Notes: generated by a model from the sequence alone, not told the origin. Counted from the first letter of the stretch, positions 52,827 to 61,297 are shown. The stretch is 64,000 nucleotides of DNA from Parabacteroides sp900760525 (GCF_049860805.1 NZ_CP187555.1:1488001-1552000); one strand, 5' to 3'. Translations and numbers: made by a program.

Positions 52827-53264
52827 TCAAAAACAGATTTGTAACGCTATTCCTTGCCGGCAAGCAAGTTTTCCACCCGAAAGAGGAGCTGCTAAGTTCC
52901 CGCAACCGGCAGAAACAACAATCGCCTTCTCTTTTTTTTGATCCGCACAGATAAAAACCGGTATGGTGGCTACTGCAATTCCAATGCCGGAATAAGCAAT
53001 ACCTTCCCAAACTTTCGTATCATGGCCACCCTGAAAAGAAAAAGATCCTCCTATAATTCCCCCGGCTATCGCAAAAGCGCCGACTCCTAACCCAACCCAC
53101 CCAATACGTTTCAAAACCTTATATTTTTTCCAATACGTGGAATTTCTATCGTATAGTTTTTTAGGAGTGTCGTTCGTGTTAGGAGGAAACCACTGGCCTT
53201 GCCCATACATATTTGTAGAAAAAAGGCATAAGATTATACCCAACGCCACAATTTTTGTTTTCAT
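52827..53264 (-). CDS. Small exported membrane protein, paralogue C
   Basis: 145 residues. Signal peptide MKTKIVALGIILCLFSTNMY, polar stretch with YWKKYKVLKRIGWV, two membrane segments (about 52-72 and 88-108) and the C-terminal motif GCGNLAAPLSGGKLACRQGI ending LQICF. Best preserved of the three paralogues. Preceded by another piece of the YKRWDYG-ending gene. Confidence 0.7.
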   Translation of the reverse strand: MKTKIVALGIILCLFSTNMYGQGQWFPPNTNDTPKKLYDRNSTYWKKYKVLKRIGWVGLGVGAFAIAGGIIGGSFSFQGGHDTKVWEGIAYSGIGIAVATIPVFICADQKKEKAIVVSAGCGNLAAPLSGGKLACRQGIALQICF

Positions 53265-53281
53265 ACGAAATTGTTTTTAGC

Positions 53282-53433
53282 CGGTTACTCCATAGTCCCA
53301 TCTCTTATATCCCTGTGTGACAACGCCCTGTCAGAACTGAATTGGCCGGGCAAAGGAATGTACAGTCTTTCTCTCTCATACCAGCAGTCACTGTGCGTGT
53401 GGCAGGTACAATGTAATACTTTTCGTTTGCCAT
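53282..53433 (-). pseudogene. Truncated small gene before paralogue C
   Basis: ATG at 53431-53433 gives 42 codons (MANEKYYIVPATRTVTAGMR, then DCTFLCPANSVLTGRCHTGI) ending at 53305. In the +1 frame the 3' end reads QGVVTQGYKRWDYGVTG and stops 17 bases before paralogue C. The tail matches the KKWDYGVIS tail seen before paralogue B, so two genes seem to have been fused and truncated. Nothing else was found in 53434-53574. Confidence 0.4.
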
Positions 53434-53574
53434 GATACTTTTTATTTTGTGAATAATGTCGCCAAGGTATGGATATTGTTCGGAATAAAAAAGTACCGGA
53501 TACGGCCTTGCGGGGTTTGGAACAATATTCGATACTTTTGAACCAAAACAGGACGGGAAAGGCTTTCTTCCCTA

Positions 53575-55137
53575 CTAAAACTGGAAGTAAATAAACGGCT
53601 GTACCCCGGCACTCTTGAACTGTACGACAACAAAAATAGCAATCGCCAGCATCACCGCCTGCACAAGCAAAGGGGAACGGGTGACAACCGCCTGCAGGCT
53701 GTTTTCGGCCGATTTCGGCATGAAGTGAAGGATATAACCTGTCACCATCAAAACGAATACCCCTTTATAGCCCGCCACAAACTGCGTGAAGACCTCCGGA
53801 TGGAAATTCGTGAAAATCTGCGTCAGCATCTCGCCTACCGCCTGCATCGAGTCGGCACGGAACAGGATCCAGCCGAAGCAAACCAGATGGAAAGTGACCA
53901 GGACACCTAACACTCTTCTCCAGGGTTTCATTTCCGACCCTAACGGCTTGAAGCTGCTGAAATGGTTCATCATGAACTTATGGACGGCCAGCGCAACCCC
54001 GTGCAATGCGCCCCAGAGGATAAAACTGACGGAAGCACCGTGCCACAGGCCGCCCAGCAACATCGTAATCAGCAGGTTCGCGTATGTCCGTATTTTCCCT
54101 TTCCGGTTGCCTCCGAGCGAAATATACAAATAGTCTTTCAGCCACGAAGAAAGCGAGATATGCCAGCGCCGCCAGAACTCCGTGATGGTCGCCGACTGGT
54201 AAGGCGAATCGAAGTTCATGTTAAAGCGGAAGCCCAGCAGCAGCGCGATCCCGATCGCCATATCCGAATAGCCGGAGAAATCGCAATAGATCTGCAAGGC
54301 ATAGCCATAGACGCCCAACAGGTTTTCCACCCCGGTGTAGAGCAAGGGGGCGTCGAATATGCGGTCGACGAAGTTCAGACTGATATAGTCGGATATGACG
54401 GTTTTCTTGAAAAGCCCGCACAGGACGAGAAAAAGCCCTTCGCCGAACTCCGCCCGCGTGAGAACCGGCGTCTTATAAATCTGCGGGATGAAATCACGTG
54501 CCCGGACGATCGGGCCGGCCACTAACTGCGGGAAGAAGGAGACATAAAAAACATAGTCTACCCAACGCCGGAGGGGTTCTATCCTGCCCCGGTACACATC
54601 GATCACGTAGCTGATGGTCTGGAAGGTAAAGAAGGAGATGCCGACCGGCAGGAAGATATCCAACGGTTGATAAGTGATGTTCTGTAATGAAGCGTTCCCC
54701 ATCTGGTACCCCAATTCGTGGGCTACGGTAGCCACGATCTCCCGCAGAAAATTGAAGTATTTGAAATATCCCAACAGCCCCAGGTCGACACACAGGCTCA
54801 GGACAACCCATGCCTTACGCCCCCACCGGGAGGTCGTCTTGGCCATGCACTGCGCGATACAAAAGTCGGATGTCGCGACAAACAGCAGGAGAAAGAAAAA
54901 CAAGCCGCTGCTCTTATAATAGAAATAGATGGAAAACAGCGTGACATAGATGATACGTGTTAATAGGTGCTTCCTGAGCGACATATAAATGATCAGGAAA
55001 CCGATAAAAAGGAAGAAAAACAATCCGCTGCTGAAAAGTATCGGTGCATTGTGCTGGTAGGTCAATATATCGCCAAGTTTGTCGAATGAGAGCTGAGACC
55101 AATATTCTCCCATTTTATTTATAAAATCATTCATCAT
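53575..55137 (-). CDS. Membrane-bound O-acyltransferase (MBOAT, AlgI-like)
   Basis: 520 residues with about ten membrane helices. The MBOAT signature is intact: an Asn/Asp-type motif region QIYCDFSGYSDMAIGIALLL near 290-309 and the invariant histidine in GGLWHGASVSFILWGALHG near 357-375; RRWHISLSSWLKDYLYISLG is the second conserved block. It transfers acetyl groups across the membrane to surface polysaccharide or another acceptor. It overlaps the SGNH gene upstream by 11 bases, so they are coupled. Confidence 0.95.
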   Translation of the reverse strand: MMNDFINKMGEYWSQLSFDKLGDILTYQHNAPILFSSGLFFFLFIGFLIIYMSLRKHLLTRIIYVTLFSIYFYYKSSGLFFFLLLFVATSDFCIAQCMAKTTSRWGRKAWVVLSLCVDLGLLGYFKYFNFLREIVATVAHELGYQMGNASLQNITYQPLDIFLPVGISFFTFQTISYVIDVYRGRIEPLRRWVDYVFYVSFFPQLVAGPIVRARDFIPQIYKTPVLTRAEFGEGLFLVLCGLFKKTVISDYISLNFVDRIFDAPLLYTGVENLLGVYGYALQIYCDFSGYSDMAIGIALLLGFRFNMNFDSPYQSATITEFWRRWHISLSSWLKDYLYISLGGNRKGKIRTYANLLITMLLGGLWHGASVSFILWGALHGVALAVHKFMMNHFSSFKPLGSEMKPWRRVLGVLVTFHLVCFGWILFRADSMQAVGEMLTQIFTNFHPEVFTQFVAGYKGVFVLMVTGYILHFMPKSAENSLQAVVTRSPLLVQAVMLAIAIFVVVQFKSAGVQPFIYFQF

Positions 55138-56497
55138 CTTTTCTGATTTTCAACATTTGATTACAAGATTGCATCAGGGCACGATATAACAAGGTTCCTT
55201 GTTCGCGATAGCCTTCCTTTGTGAAATGGATGCGGTCACGCCCCATCAGTTTCTCCTTATGCCAATTGATACAAGAACTTTTCCCTCCCGTAGTGGCAAA
55301 AAGGTCCCAGCAGGCTACGCCCTCTTCATGGGCCGCTTTTACAATTGCTTTTGCGGCAAGCTGGGTATTCGCGTTACGGACATACGTCCGCTTCTTATTG
55401 ACATACGTCCGCTTGTAGCATTCCGGCGGAGTGGTAAGCAGAATAGCCGTTTCAGGCATCTGCTTCTTGACGAGGGAAACGAACGCGCGTACCTGCCCGC
55501 CGAATTCTTCCGGACGGAAGCGGCGACCGAAGGTCTCGTTCGTACCCAACGAAATGATCAGTAAAGAAGGTTTCAGCAGGGCCAACTGTCGGACATAGGC
55601 TTCGTCTGTGTAATTGACATACATCGCTCCGTTCACACCGACCGAATGGTAGAGGATGCCCGGATTGCCATTCGTCAGGCTGAAACCGTAATACACATTC
55701 TTGAAGGTGGAGGCCGGAAGCAGTTTGTCCGTGCCTTGTTTCCGCCGGGTACTGTGCAGCTGCAACGTATCTACCGGATATAGGATGCGGAAGGTGTCGG
55801 CCAAAATGCCACAAACATCCGTAGAGACGCACGGCCGTGCGTCTCTACATCGTGCGTCCCAAAACGTCTGCACATCCTTATTCGGGCCGGCCGGCAACAT
55901 CGGCATGGATTTCTCCCCCCGGTAAAGGATTGCCTGGTTGAAGGAATAGCCGGCTCCGTTGTTAGGCGCTATCCGGACATCCAGATTGATGGAGGGCGAA
56001 ACGGACTGGATGCCGATCCCGCCGATTCCGACAGGACATTTCTTATTGGCTTGGATGCAACGTCCCGTCACCCATTCGCGTACGGAAGAAGAGATGAAAT
56101 AGTCGTCCGGCTCATTCGTCTTGCTCAACTTGAAGGGGGCAATCCAACCGCGTCCGGCATTTCCGAACTGTTCCTGTAGAAGGCGCATCATCCTGCCGGA
56201 ATAATAACCGGCCTGTATGTGGGAATCGCCCAGATGGACGATCGTCAATACGGTATCCTTCCCCGCCCTGAGCGAATCAAGCCCGGCAAAGAAAGGCTGT
56301 AACGACAAGGGTGACAGGATCGAATCGACCTCGTTACCGATCGAATAAGTGCGTGCAGGGAGCGGGATCGTGTCGAAGTTCCCTGATTCCTGTGCCCCGC
56401 GCGGGACCGCCAGTCTTCCTTTTGCTCCGGCGGCACTGACAGCCATCAAAACTAAACAAGCCGATAGGCTAACGAGCCACTTTGTCTGCTTCATCAT
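55127..56497 (-). CDS. Exported SGNH/GDSL hydrolase-type protein (O-acetylation partner)
   Basis: 456 residues. Signal peptide (about 1-24, LVLMAVSAAGAKG). SGNH blocks: TIVHLGDSHIQAGYY near 85-99 (Ser nucleophile), IISLGTNETFGRR near 310, and MGRDRIHFTKEGY near 420 with the Asp/His pair. Such proteins transfer or remove acetyl groups in the periplasm, like AlgJ/AlgX with AlgI. A 28-bp palindrome (55821-55848) is embedded in the coding sequence and encodes CRDARPCVST within an otherwise continuous frame. It overlaps both neighbours. Confidence 0.88.
   Translation of the reverse strand: MMKQTKWLVSLSACLVLMAVSAAGAKGRLAVPRGAQESGNFDTIPLPARTYSIGNEVDSILSPLSLQPFFAGLDSLRAGKDTVLTIVHLGDSHIQAGYYSGRMMRLLQEQFGNAGRGWIAPFKLSKTNEPDDYFISSSVREWVTGRCIQANKKCPVGIGGIGIQSVSPSINLDVRIAPNNGAGYSFNQAILYRGEKSMPMLPAGPNKDVQTFWDARCRDARPCVSTDVCGILADTFRILYPVDTLQLHSTRRKQGTDKLLPASTFKNVYYGFSLTNGNPGILYHSVGVNGAMYVNYTDEAYVRQLALLKPSLLIISLGTNETFGRRFRPEEFGGQVRAFVSLVKKQMPETAILLTTPPECYKRTYVNKKRTYVRNANTQLAAKAIVKAAHEEGVACWDLFATTGGKSSCINWHKEKLMGRDRIHFTKEGYREQGTLLYRALMQSCNQMLKIRKDDE
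55821..55848. repeat. 28-bp perfect palindrome, copy 1 (inside a coding sequence)
   Basis: GTAGAGACGCACGG followed directly by its reverse complement. A diverged copy (25 of 28) lies at 61208-61235. Because 28 is not divisible by three, insertion must have included two more bases (duplication or flank) to keep the frame. Confidence 0.9.
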
Positions 56498-57917
56498 AAA
56501 ACTCTTTTTCTAATAATATTGCTTTCAACAAGGCAGAAGCGATCTCTTTTCCTCCCCTGAAACTCAAATGCGTATAATCTTTGCTCGCCCAGTTGTTTTC
56601 CACGAAGCGTACCATACTGTTCTCTCCTCCCATCGCCCCGAACACATTCCAGAACGTGACACCCGAACGGCGGGCCGCCTGCCGTTGTGCGTGTAGCAAA
56701 GCCAGAACGGCGGGCATCGTTTCGAACGCCCCGTCCACTTGCCGGCTCCTGTCCGAAACCCCTAACATCAGGATATCGGCATCCGGGAAACAAATACGCA
56801 CGTGGCGGACGGCATCTTCCATCCGCTTGGCGTACCAGCCGTACTGGAGAATGCTGTCGCTGACGACATTCAATCCGTACTGCAAAATGACGAGGTCATA
56901 CGTACGTATCGCATTCAACTCCCGGCAACGGGCACTGTCCAACCTCGAAAGGATCATGCCGGAATTGCCGCGCAACGAATAATTGTCCACGACCACCCCG
57001 GAATTATCTTCGAGTGCAACCCCGAGAGCACGGAAGCCTGCCGTATCGGCAAAGCTGAAGGAGGCCTCCGTAAAGGTCCCCGTCTGTTCGTATTGCGTGA
57101 TAACGGATGTAGGTTTCAAGGTTTCACGGATCGTATCTTGCGTACCGTTGCAAACTAAATCCATCCGGGTACGGGTATTCTTTTCGTACAAGAGTTTAAG
57201 GGACGAAACCGTTTTCAGCTCCGGATAGCGGTCTGTCGTCTTGACTGAAATAGACGGCTTCTCTCCTTTCGGCTCGAATGTCATTCCGGAAAGCGTGTAC
57301 CGGTGATGGTGGTCTGTCAGCATGGACCAGGTAGTCCATCCTTCCGCCTTTTGCTCGATCGTCGGACGGAACTGTGCAGCCACCGATGTAACCGGGACAA
57401 AACCGACTCCGCGCCCCCCGAACCGTTCCTGCATTCCCGAACGGAAATCGGCCACCACAATATCGCCTTCGATAAACGAATCACCTAAAAAGGCCACACG
57501 CACCGGGCGGTTCTCCTTCCGGTTGTCCCGTAAGGCGGCAAAAAACCGTTTCAAACCGATATGGCCGACAGAGTAATCTTCGATGCGCGTGCCGAGCGAA
57601 TCCGCTCCCTGGTCTGCATACATTATATTATATAAGGAATCACGCAGCGCTAATGCCACGGAGTCGATGCCTGTCGTTTTCAGGATCGAATCGCGCATGG
57701 CAGCCGAATCTATCCGAATCGTATCCGGTTGTTCCAGTTGCATACGCAAGGAATCCATAGACAAGGATTCGGGCTTTACCCTAAGATCGGAAAGCAAATC
57801 AACCTTTTTTATTTTCATGCCGAACAGCTGGTCCGGTAAGTAATAAAGCCCTAAACAGATACCTAACGCAATCAATAGCAGAAGCAAAAGTCTGCCGAAA
57901 TTATTATCTTTATTCAT
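56469..57917 (-). CDS. Membrane-anchored SGNH/GDSL hydrolase-type protein
   Basis: 482 residues. One N-terminal membrane helix (about 8-27), no cleavage site, so it is anchored and faces the periplasm. SGNH blocks: VAFLGDSFIEGDIVV near 144-158, the NSGMILSRL region, IRTYDLVILQYGLNVV near 340 (block III Gly/Asn) and KDYTHLSFRGGKEIA near 452 with catalytic Asp/His. First gene of the SGNH-SGNH-MBOAT operon; overlaps the next gene by 29 bases. Substrate unknown. Confidence 0.88.
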   Translation of the reverse strand: MNKDNNFGRLLLLLLIALGICLGLYYLPDQLFGMKIKKVDLLSDLRVKPESLSMDSLRMQLEQPDTIRIDSAAMRDSILKTTGIDSVALALRDSLYNIMYADQGADSLGTRIEDYSVGHIGLKRFFAALRDNRKENRPVRVAFLGDSFIEGDIVVADFRSGMQERFGGRGVGFVPVTSVAAQFRPTIEQKAEGWTTWSMLTDHHHRYTLSGMTFEPKGEKPSISVKTTDRYPELKTVSSLKLLYEKNTRTRMDLVCNGTQDTIRETLKPTSVITQYEQTGTFTEASFSFADTAGFRALGVALEDNSGVVVDNYSLRGNSGMILSRLDSARCRELNAIRTYDLVILQYGLNVVSDSILQYGWYAKRMEDAVRHVRICFPDADILMLGVSDRSRQVDGAFETMPAVLALLHAQRQAARRSGVTFWNVFGAMGGENSMVRFVENNWASKDYTHLSFRGGKEIASALLKAILLEKEFYDEADKVAR

Positions 57918-57940
57918 CTAAGTCCTCTCTTTCGAAGCCA

Positions 57941-57973
57941 CAAAGATAAGAAACAAACGCAATTTATGACAAA
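57941..57973 (-). promoter_or_regulatory. Promoter of the SGNH-SGNH-MBOAT operon
   Basis: Minus-strand TTTG (57970-57973), 21-base spacer, TATCTTTG (57941-57948), 24 bases before the ATG. Confidence 0.6.
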
Positions 57974-58004
57974 CTCGGCCGTTTCATATTTATATTATAT
58001 GTCC

Positions 58005-58032
58005 GTTACTTTTGGCTTGATCCAAAAGTAAC
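58005..58032 (+). promoter_or_regulatory. Inverted repeat over the NUDIX promoter
   Basis: GTTACTTTTGG (58005-58015) and CCAAAAGTAAC (58022-58032) flank CTTGAT. The left arm contains a -7 box, TACTTTTG (58007-58014). It may be an operator or a dispersed repeat that supplies a promoter. Confidence 0.5.
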
Positions 58033-58049
58033 ATTAACAAACAACAAAT

Positions 58050-58610
58050 ATGGAAACTCCGAAAAACAGAAACTGGAAAGTATTGAAAAGTGAATATCTG
58101 TCCCGCCAACCTTGGTTCACCGTGCGCAAGGAAGAAGTGGAATTACCGAATGGGAACAGGATCCCCGAATATTATATATTCGAATATCCGGAATGGATCA
58201 ACGTGATCGCAATCACCAAAGAGCAGAAATTCGTATTTGTAAGCCAATACCGTCATGGCCTGGGTATTACGGCTTACGAACTTTGCGCGGGTGTCTGCGA
58301 AAAGGAAGACGCCTCCCCGCTCATCTCCGCCCAACGGGAATTGCTCGAGGAAACCGGTTACGGCAACGGAAATTGGAGCGAACTGATGGTAATAGGCGTC
58401 AATCCGAGTACCCATACCAACCAGACTTACTGTTATCTTGCCACGGATGTCGAACCGGTCACAGTCCAACACCTTGAAGCGACAGAAGACCTGAGTGTCC
58501 ATCTCCTGACGCTCGATGAAGTAAAAGAGTTACTCCTCGACGACCGGATCAAACAAGCGCTCCATGCCGCCCCACTTTGGAAATACATGGCGATGAATCA
58601 TTTGATCTGA
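58050..58610 (+). CDS. NUDIX hydrolase (ADP-ribose pyrophosphatase-like)
   Basis: 186 residues. Nudix box from G81 to about G103: GVCEKEDASPLISAQRELLE then ETGYG, with the metal-binding Glu pair in RELLEETG. An N-terminal beta domain (VRKEEVELPNGNRIPEYYIF, VFVSQYRHG) as in ADP-ribose/NDP-sugar hydrolases precedes it. Likely a housecleaning pyrophosphatase; the substrate is not fixed by the sequence. Single gene with its own promoter. Confidence 0.92.
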   Translation: METPKNRNWKVLKSEYLSRQPWFTVRKEEVELPNGNRIPEYYIFEYPEWINVIAITKEQKFVFVSQYRHGLGITAYELCAGVCEKEDASPLISAQRELLEETGYGNGNWSELMVIGVNPSTHTNQTYCYLATDVEPVTVQHLEATEDLSVHLLTLDEVKELLLDDRIKQALHAAPLWKYMAMNHLI

Positions 58611-58687
58611 GAAAAAGGACTTACCCACTCTATGCCTTATTGTTTATTTTCCCAGAAACCCCCATTCGTCCAAATCGAAATACACAG

Positions 58688-58731
58688 GCATGAAAATCTA
58701 TTTTCATACCCGAGAAAATAGATTTTCATGC
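58688..58731. repeat. Perfect 18-bp inverted repeat in the NUDIX-amidase gap
   Basis: GCATGAAAATCTATTTTC (58688-58705) and its exact reverse complement (58714-58731) around ATACCCGA. No T-run follows, and it lies 78 bases after the NUDIX stop. The right arm with its flank (GAGAAAATAGATTTTCATGC) resembles the second unit of the hypF-hypA repeat. Confidence 0.85.
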
Positions 58732-58849
58732 AAGGGTAATATTTTTTAATAATCTTACACATGCTATAACACTGATTTTCAACAGGTGTCAAAAACACGT
58801 TTTTCAAGGGGGATATTGTCATATTTTTCTGATTCTGCATAACAACGTA

Positions 58850-58879
58850 TTGCATAATCCCGAAAAAGCATTATTTTTG
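58850..58879 (+). promoter_or_regulatory. Amidase promoter
   Basis: TTG (58850-58852), 19-base spacer, TATTTTTG (58872-58879), 23 bases before the ATG. This is one of the cleanest promoters in the window. Confidence 0.65.
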
Positions 58880-58902
58880 TTCGCGTTAGTAACACATCAC
58901 CA

Positions 58903-59916
58903 ATGAAGTTTAAACTTAGTATCATATTCGCGTTATTTCTTACCATACTTTGCGCCAACCGGTTACAGGCCCAAGAGAAAGCATTTCCCAAGAAAGGGGA
59001 AGGCGTTACCCTGTTCCTTAAACGTCATAACCGTATAGGAGCCGCCTATCAGAAACAGTTCATCGAGCTGAATAAAAAGAAATTAGGCAAGGGAAACGTC
59101 CTTAGGATGGGAGTCAAATATACGCTTCCCCCCTTACAAGGAAAAGAAGCTGTCGCAGCCACCGCCAAACGAGCGAACTATGAACCGTTGTTCGGTAAAG
59201 AACTGGCCTCCTATAAAGTAACATCGTCCGAACTGAAAGGAGCCTGTTTCTATCTGGTCAGCGGGCATGGAGGTCCTGATCCGGGGGCAATCGGACGGAT
59301 TGGCAAAATCGAGTTGCACGAAGACGAATATGCTTATGACATCGTGCTTCGACTGGCACGCAACCTTATGATGAAAGGAGCCAAAGTCCACATTATCATC
59401 CAGGATGCCAAAGACGGTATACGGGACGATAAATACCTGAAGAACAGCAAACGGGAAACCTGCATGGGCAGTCCGATCCCTTTCAACCAGGTTCGCCGCC
59501 TGAAACAACGAAGTGACAAGATAAACTCCCTGTTCAAGCAGGATAAATACGCCTACAAACGAGCTATCTTCGTACATGTGGACAGCCGGAACAAGGGACA
59601 CCAGACCGATGTTTTTTTCTATCACCAGAATAAAAACTCCGAAAGCAAGCATCTGGCAAAAACCATGCGGACGACTTTCACCCATAAATACAAGAAGCAC
59701 CAGCCGGGACGAGGGTTTACCGGAACGGTGGACGGACGGAACCTATACGTGTTGAGACATACGACACCGGCCTCCGTTTTCGTCGAGTTAGGCAATATCC
59801 AGAACAGTTTCGACCAGCAACGAATCATCTTGAGTGATAACCGACAGGCACTCGCGAATTGGCTTTGTGAAGGATTTGTCACCGATTACAACCGCTACAG
59901 GAAAAAAACACGATGA
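58903..59916 (+). CDS. N-acetylmuramoyl-L-alanine amidase (Amidase_3)
   Basis: 337 residues. Signal peptide about 1-24 (ending RLQAQ). A LysM-like segment (VTLFLKRHNRIGAAYQKQFI, then LNKKKL) at about 34-80 may bind peptidoglycan. The zinc amidase domain has YLVSGHGGPDPGAIG near 117-131 (first His), LHEDEYAYDI near 138 (Glu), AIFVHVDSRNKGH near 222 (second His) and VFVELGNIQN near 295 (catalytic Glu). It cuts the amide between MurNAc and L-Ala, as in AmiA/B/C. Single gene. Confidence 0.94.
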   Translation: MKFKLSIIFALFLTILCANRLQAQEKAFPKKGEGVTLFLKRHNRIGAAYQKQFIELNKKKLGKGNVLRMGVKYTLPPLQGKEAVAATAKRANYEPLFGKELASYKVTSSELKGACFYLVSGHGGPDPGAIGRIGKIELHEDEYAYDIVLRLARNLMMKGAKVHIIIQDAKDGIRDDKYLKNSKRETCMGSPIPFNQVRRLKQRSDKINSLFKQDKYAYKRAIFVHVDSRNKGHQTDVFFYHQNKNSESKHLAKTMRTTFTHKYKKHQPGRGFTGTVDGRNLYVLRHTTPASVFVELGNIQNSFDQQRIILSDNRQALANWLCEGFVTDYNRYRKKTR

Positions 59917-59943
59917 AAAAAAACATTCATTCGCTAAAAAGAC

Positions 59944-59951
59944 TACATTTG
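59944..59951 (+). promoter_or_regulatory. -7 element of the sulfatase-maturating enzyme gene
   Basis: TACATTTG, 37 bases before the ATG. Confidence 0.5.
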
Positions 59952-59988
59952 CATACGAAACTAAATAAAATATCGTTTTAGACATACC

Positions 59989-61221
59989 ATGAACAGTCCG
60001 TATATATCCCCGTTCGCGAAACCCGTATATGTAATGTTGAAGCCCGTCGGTTCGATTTGCAACCTGGCGTGCGAATACTGCTATTACCTTGAGAAGGGGA
60101 AACTTTATCCTGAGGTGAAAAATCATATCATGAGCGAACAGCTACTGGAAAAATTCATCAAGGAATATCTGGAATGTCAGACGATGCCGCAGGTTCTCTT
60201 TACCTGGCATGGCGGTGAAACGCTGATGCGTCCGATCAGCTTCTACAAGAAAGCGTTGGAGTTGCAACGCAAATATGGCCGCGGACGCCAGATCGACAAC
60301 TGCATCCAGACAAACGGGACGTTGCTTAACGATGACTGGTGCCGTTTCTTCAAGGAGAATAACTTTCTTGTGGGAGTCTCGATTGACGGTCCGCAAGAGT
60401 TTCACGACGAATATCGCCGTAACAAGCAAGGTCTTCCCTCTTTTTATAAGGTGATGAAGGGAATCGAACTGATGAAGAAACATGGTGTGGAATATAATGC
60501 GATGGCAGTCGTCAACGACTATAACGTAGATTATCCGCTGGAATTCTATAACTTTTTCAAGGAAATAGATTGCCACTATATCCAGTTCGCTCCGATTGTG
60601 GAGCGTCTCGGGTTCCATCAGGACGGAACATTGCTCACCTCGCCGGAACAGCAGGATGCAAATATCAAACTGGCCCCTTTCACGGTCGATGCCGGGAAAT
60701 GGGGAGATTTCCTCTGCGCAATCTTCGACGAATGGCTGAAAGAAGATGTAGGTAATTATTATATCCAGCTCTTCGACTCAACTCTGGCGAACTGGGTAGG
60801 CGAGCAACCGGGTGTCTGTACGCTGGCGCGTACTTGCGGACATGCCGGAGTGATGGAGTTCAATGGCGATGTATATGCCTGCGACCACTTCGTATTCCCT
60901 GAATATAAGTTGGGAAACATCCATACCCAGACGCTTACCGAGATGATGTACAGCCAGCACCAACTGAAGTTCGGTGCCGACAAATATGAAAAACTCCCTA
61001 CACAATGCAAAGAGTGCGATTACCTGTTTGCCTGTAACGGCGAATGTCCCAAGAACCGTTTCCTCCATACGGCAAACGGCGAACCCGGATTGAACTATCT
61101 ATGTAAAGGATACAAGAAATTTTTCAAACACGTTGCCCCTTACATGGATTTCATGAAAAAAGAATTGTTGGCCGAGCGCCCGCCTGCCAACGTTATGCAA
61201 TGGGCACGTAAAGACGCATGA
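59989..61221 (+). CDS. Anaerobic sulfatase-maturating enzyme (radical SAM, SPASM)
   Basis: 410 residues. Radical SAM cluster CX3CX2C at C24, C28 and C31 (CNLACEYCYYL). The SPASM/auxiliary cluster cysteines follow: CTLARTCGHAG near 270, YACDHF near 290 and CKECDYLFACNGECPKNRF near 330-348. It oxidises a Cys or Ser in sulfatases to formylglycine, so it is needed for mucin and glycosaminoglycan sulfatases elsewhere in the genome. Its last codons and stop (AARKDA-stop region) lie inside a copy of the 28-bp palindrome. Confidence 0.93.
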   Translation: MNSPYISPFAKPVYVMLKPVGSICNLACEYCYYLEKGKLYPEVKNHIMSEQLLEKFIKEYLECQTMPQVLFTWHGGETLMRPISFYKKALELQRKYGRGRQIDNCIQTNGTLLNDDWCRFFKENNFLVGVSIDGPQEFHDEYRRNKQGLPSFYKVMKGIELMKKHGVEYNAMAVVNDYNVDYPLEFYNFFKEIDCHYIQFAPIVERLGFHQDGTLLTSPEQQDANIKLAPFTVDAGKWGDFLCAIFDEWLKEDVGNYYIQLFDSTLANWVGEQPGVCTLARTCGHAGVMEFNGDVYACDHFVFPEYKLGNIHTQTLTEMMYSQHQLKFGADKYEKLPTQCKECDYLFACNGECPKNRFLHTANGEPGLNYLCKGYKKFFKHVAPYMDFMKKELLAERPPANVMQWARKDA

Positions 61222-61235
61222 CCGTGCGTCTCTAC
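61208..61235. repeat. 28-bp palindrome, copy 2 (overlaps a stop codon)
   Basis: GTAAAGACGCATGA then CCGTGCGTCTCTAC; 25 of 28 bases match copy 1. It provides the last codons and TGA stop of the sulfatase-maturating enzyme gene. Confidence 0.85.
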
Positions 61236-61261
61236 CGATAACAAATAAACAAATCATAATA

Positions 61262-61297
61262 ATAAATCATAACGTGAAAATAAATCATAACGTGAAA
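61262..61297 (+). repeat. Exact 18-base tandem duplication across the tldD start
   Basis: ATAAATCATAACGTGAAA occurs twice back to back (61262-61279 and 61280-61297), duplicating the GTG start codon and its context. Confidence 0.85.
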
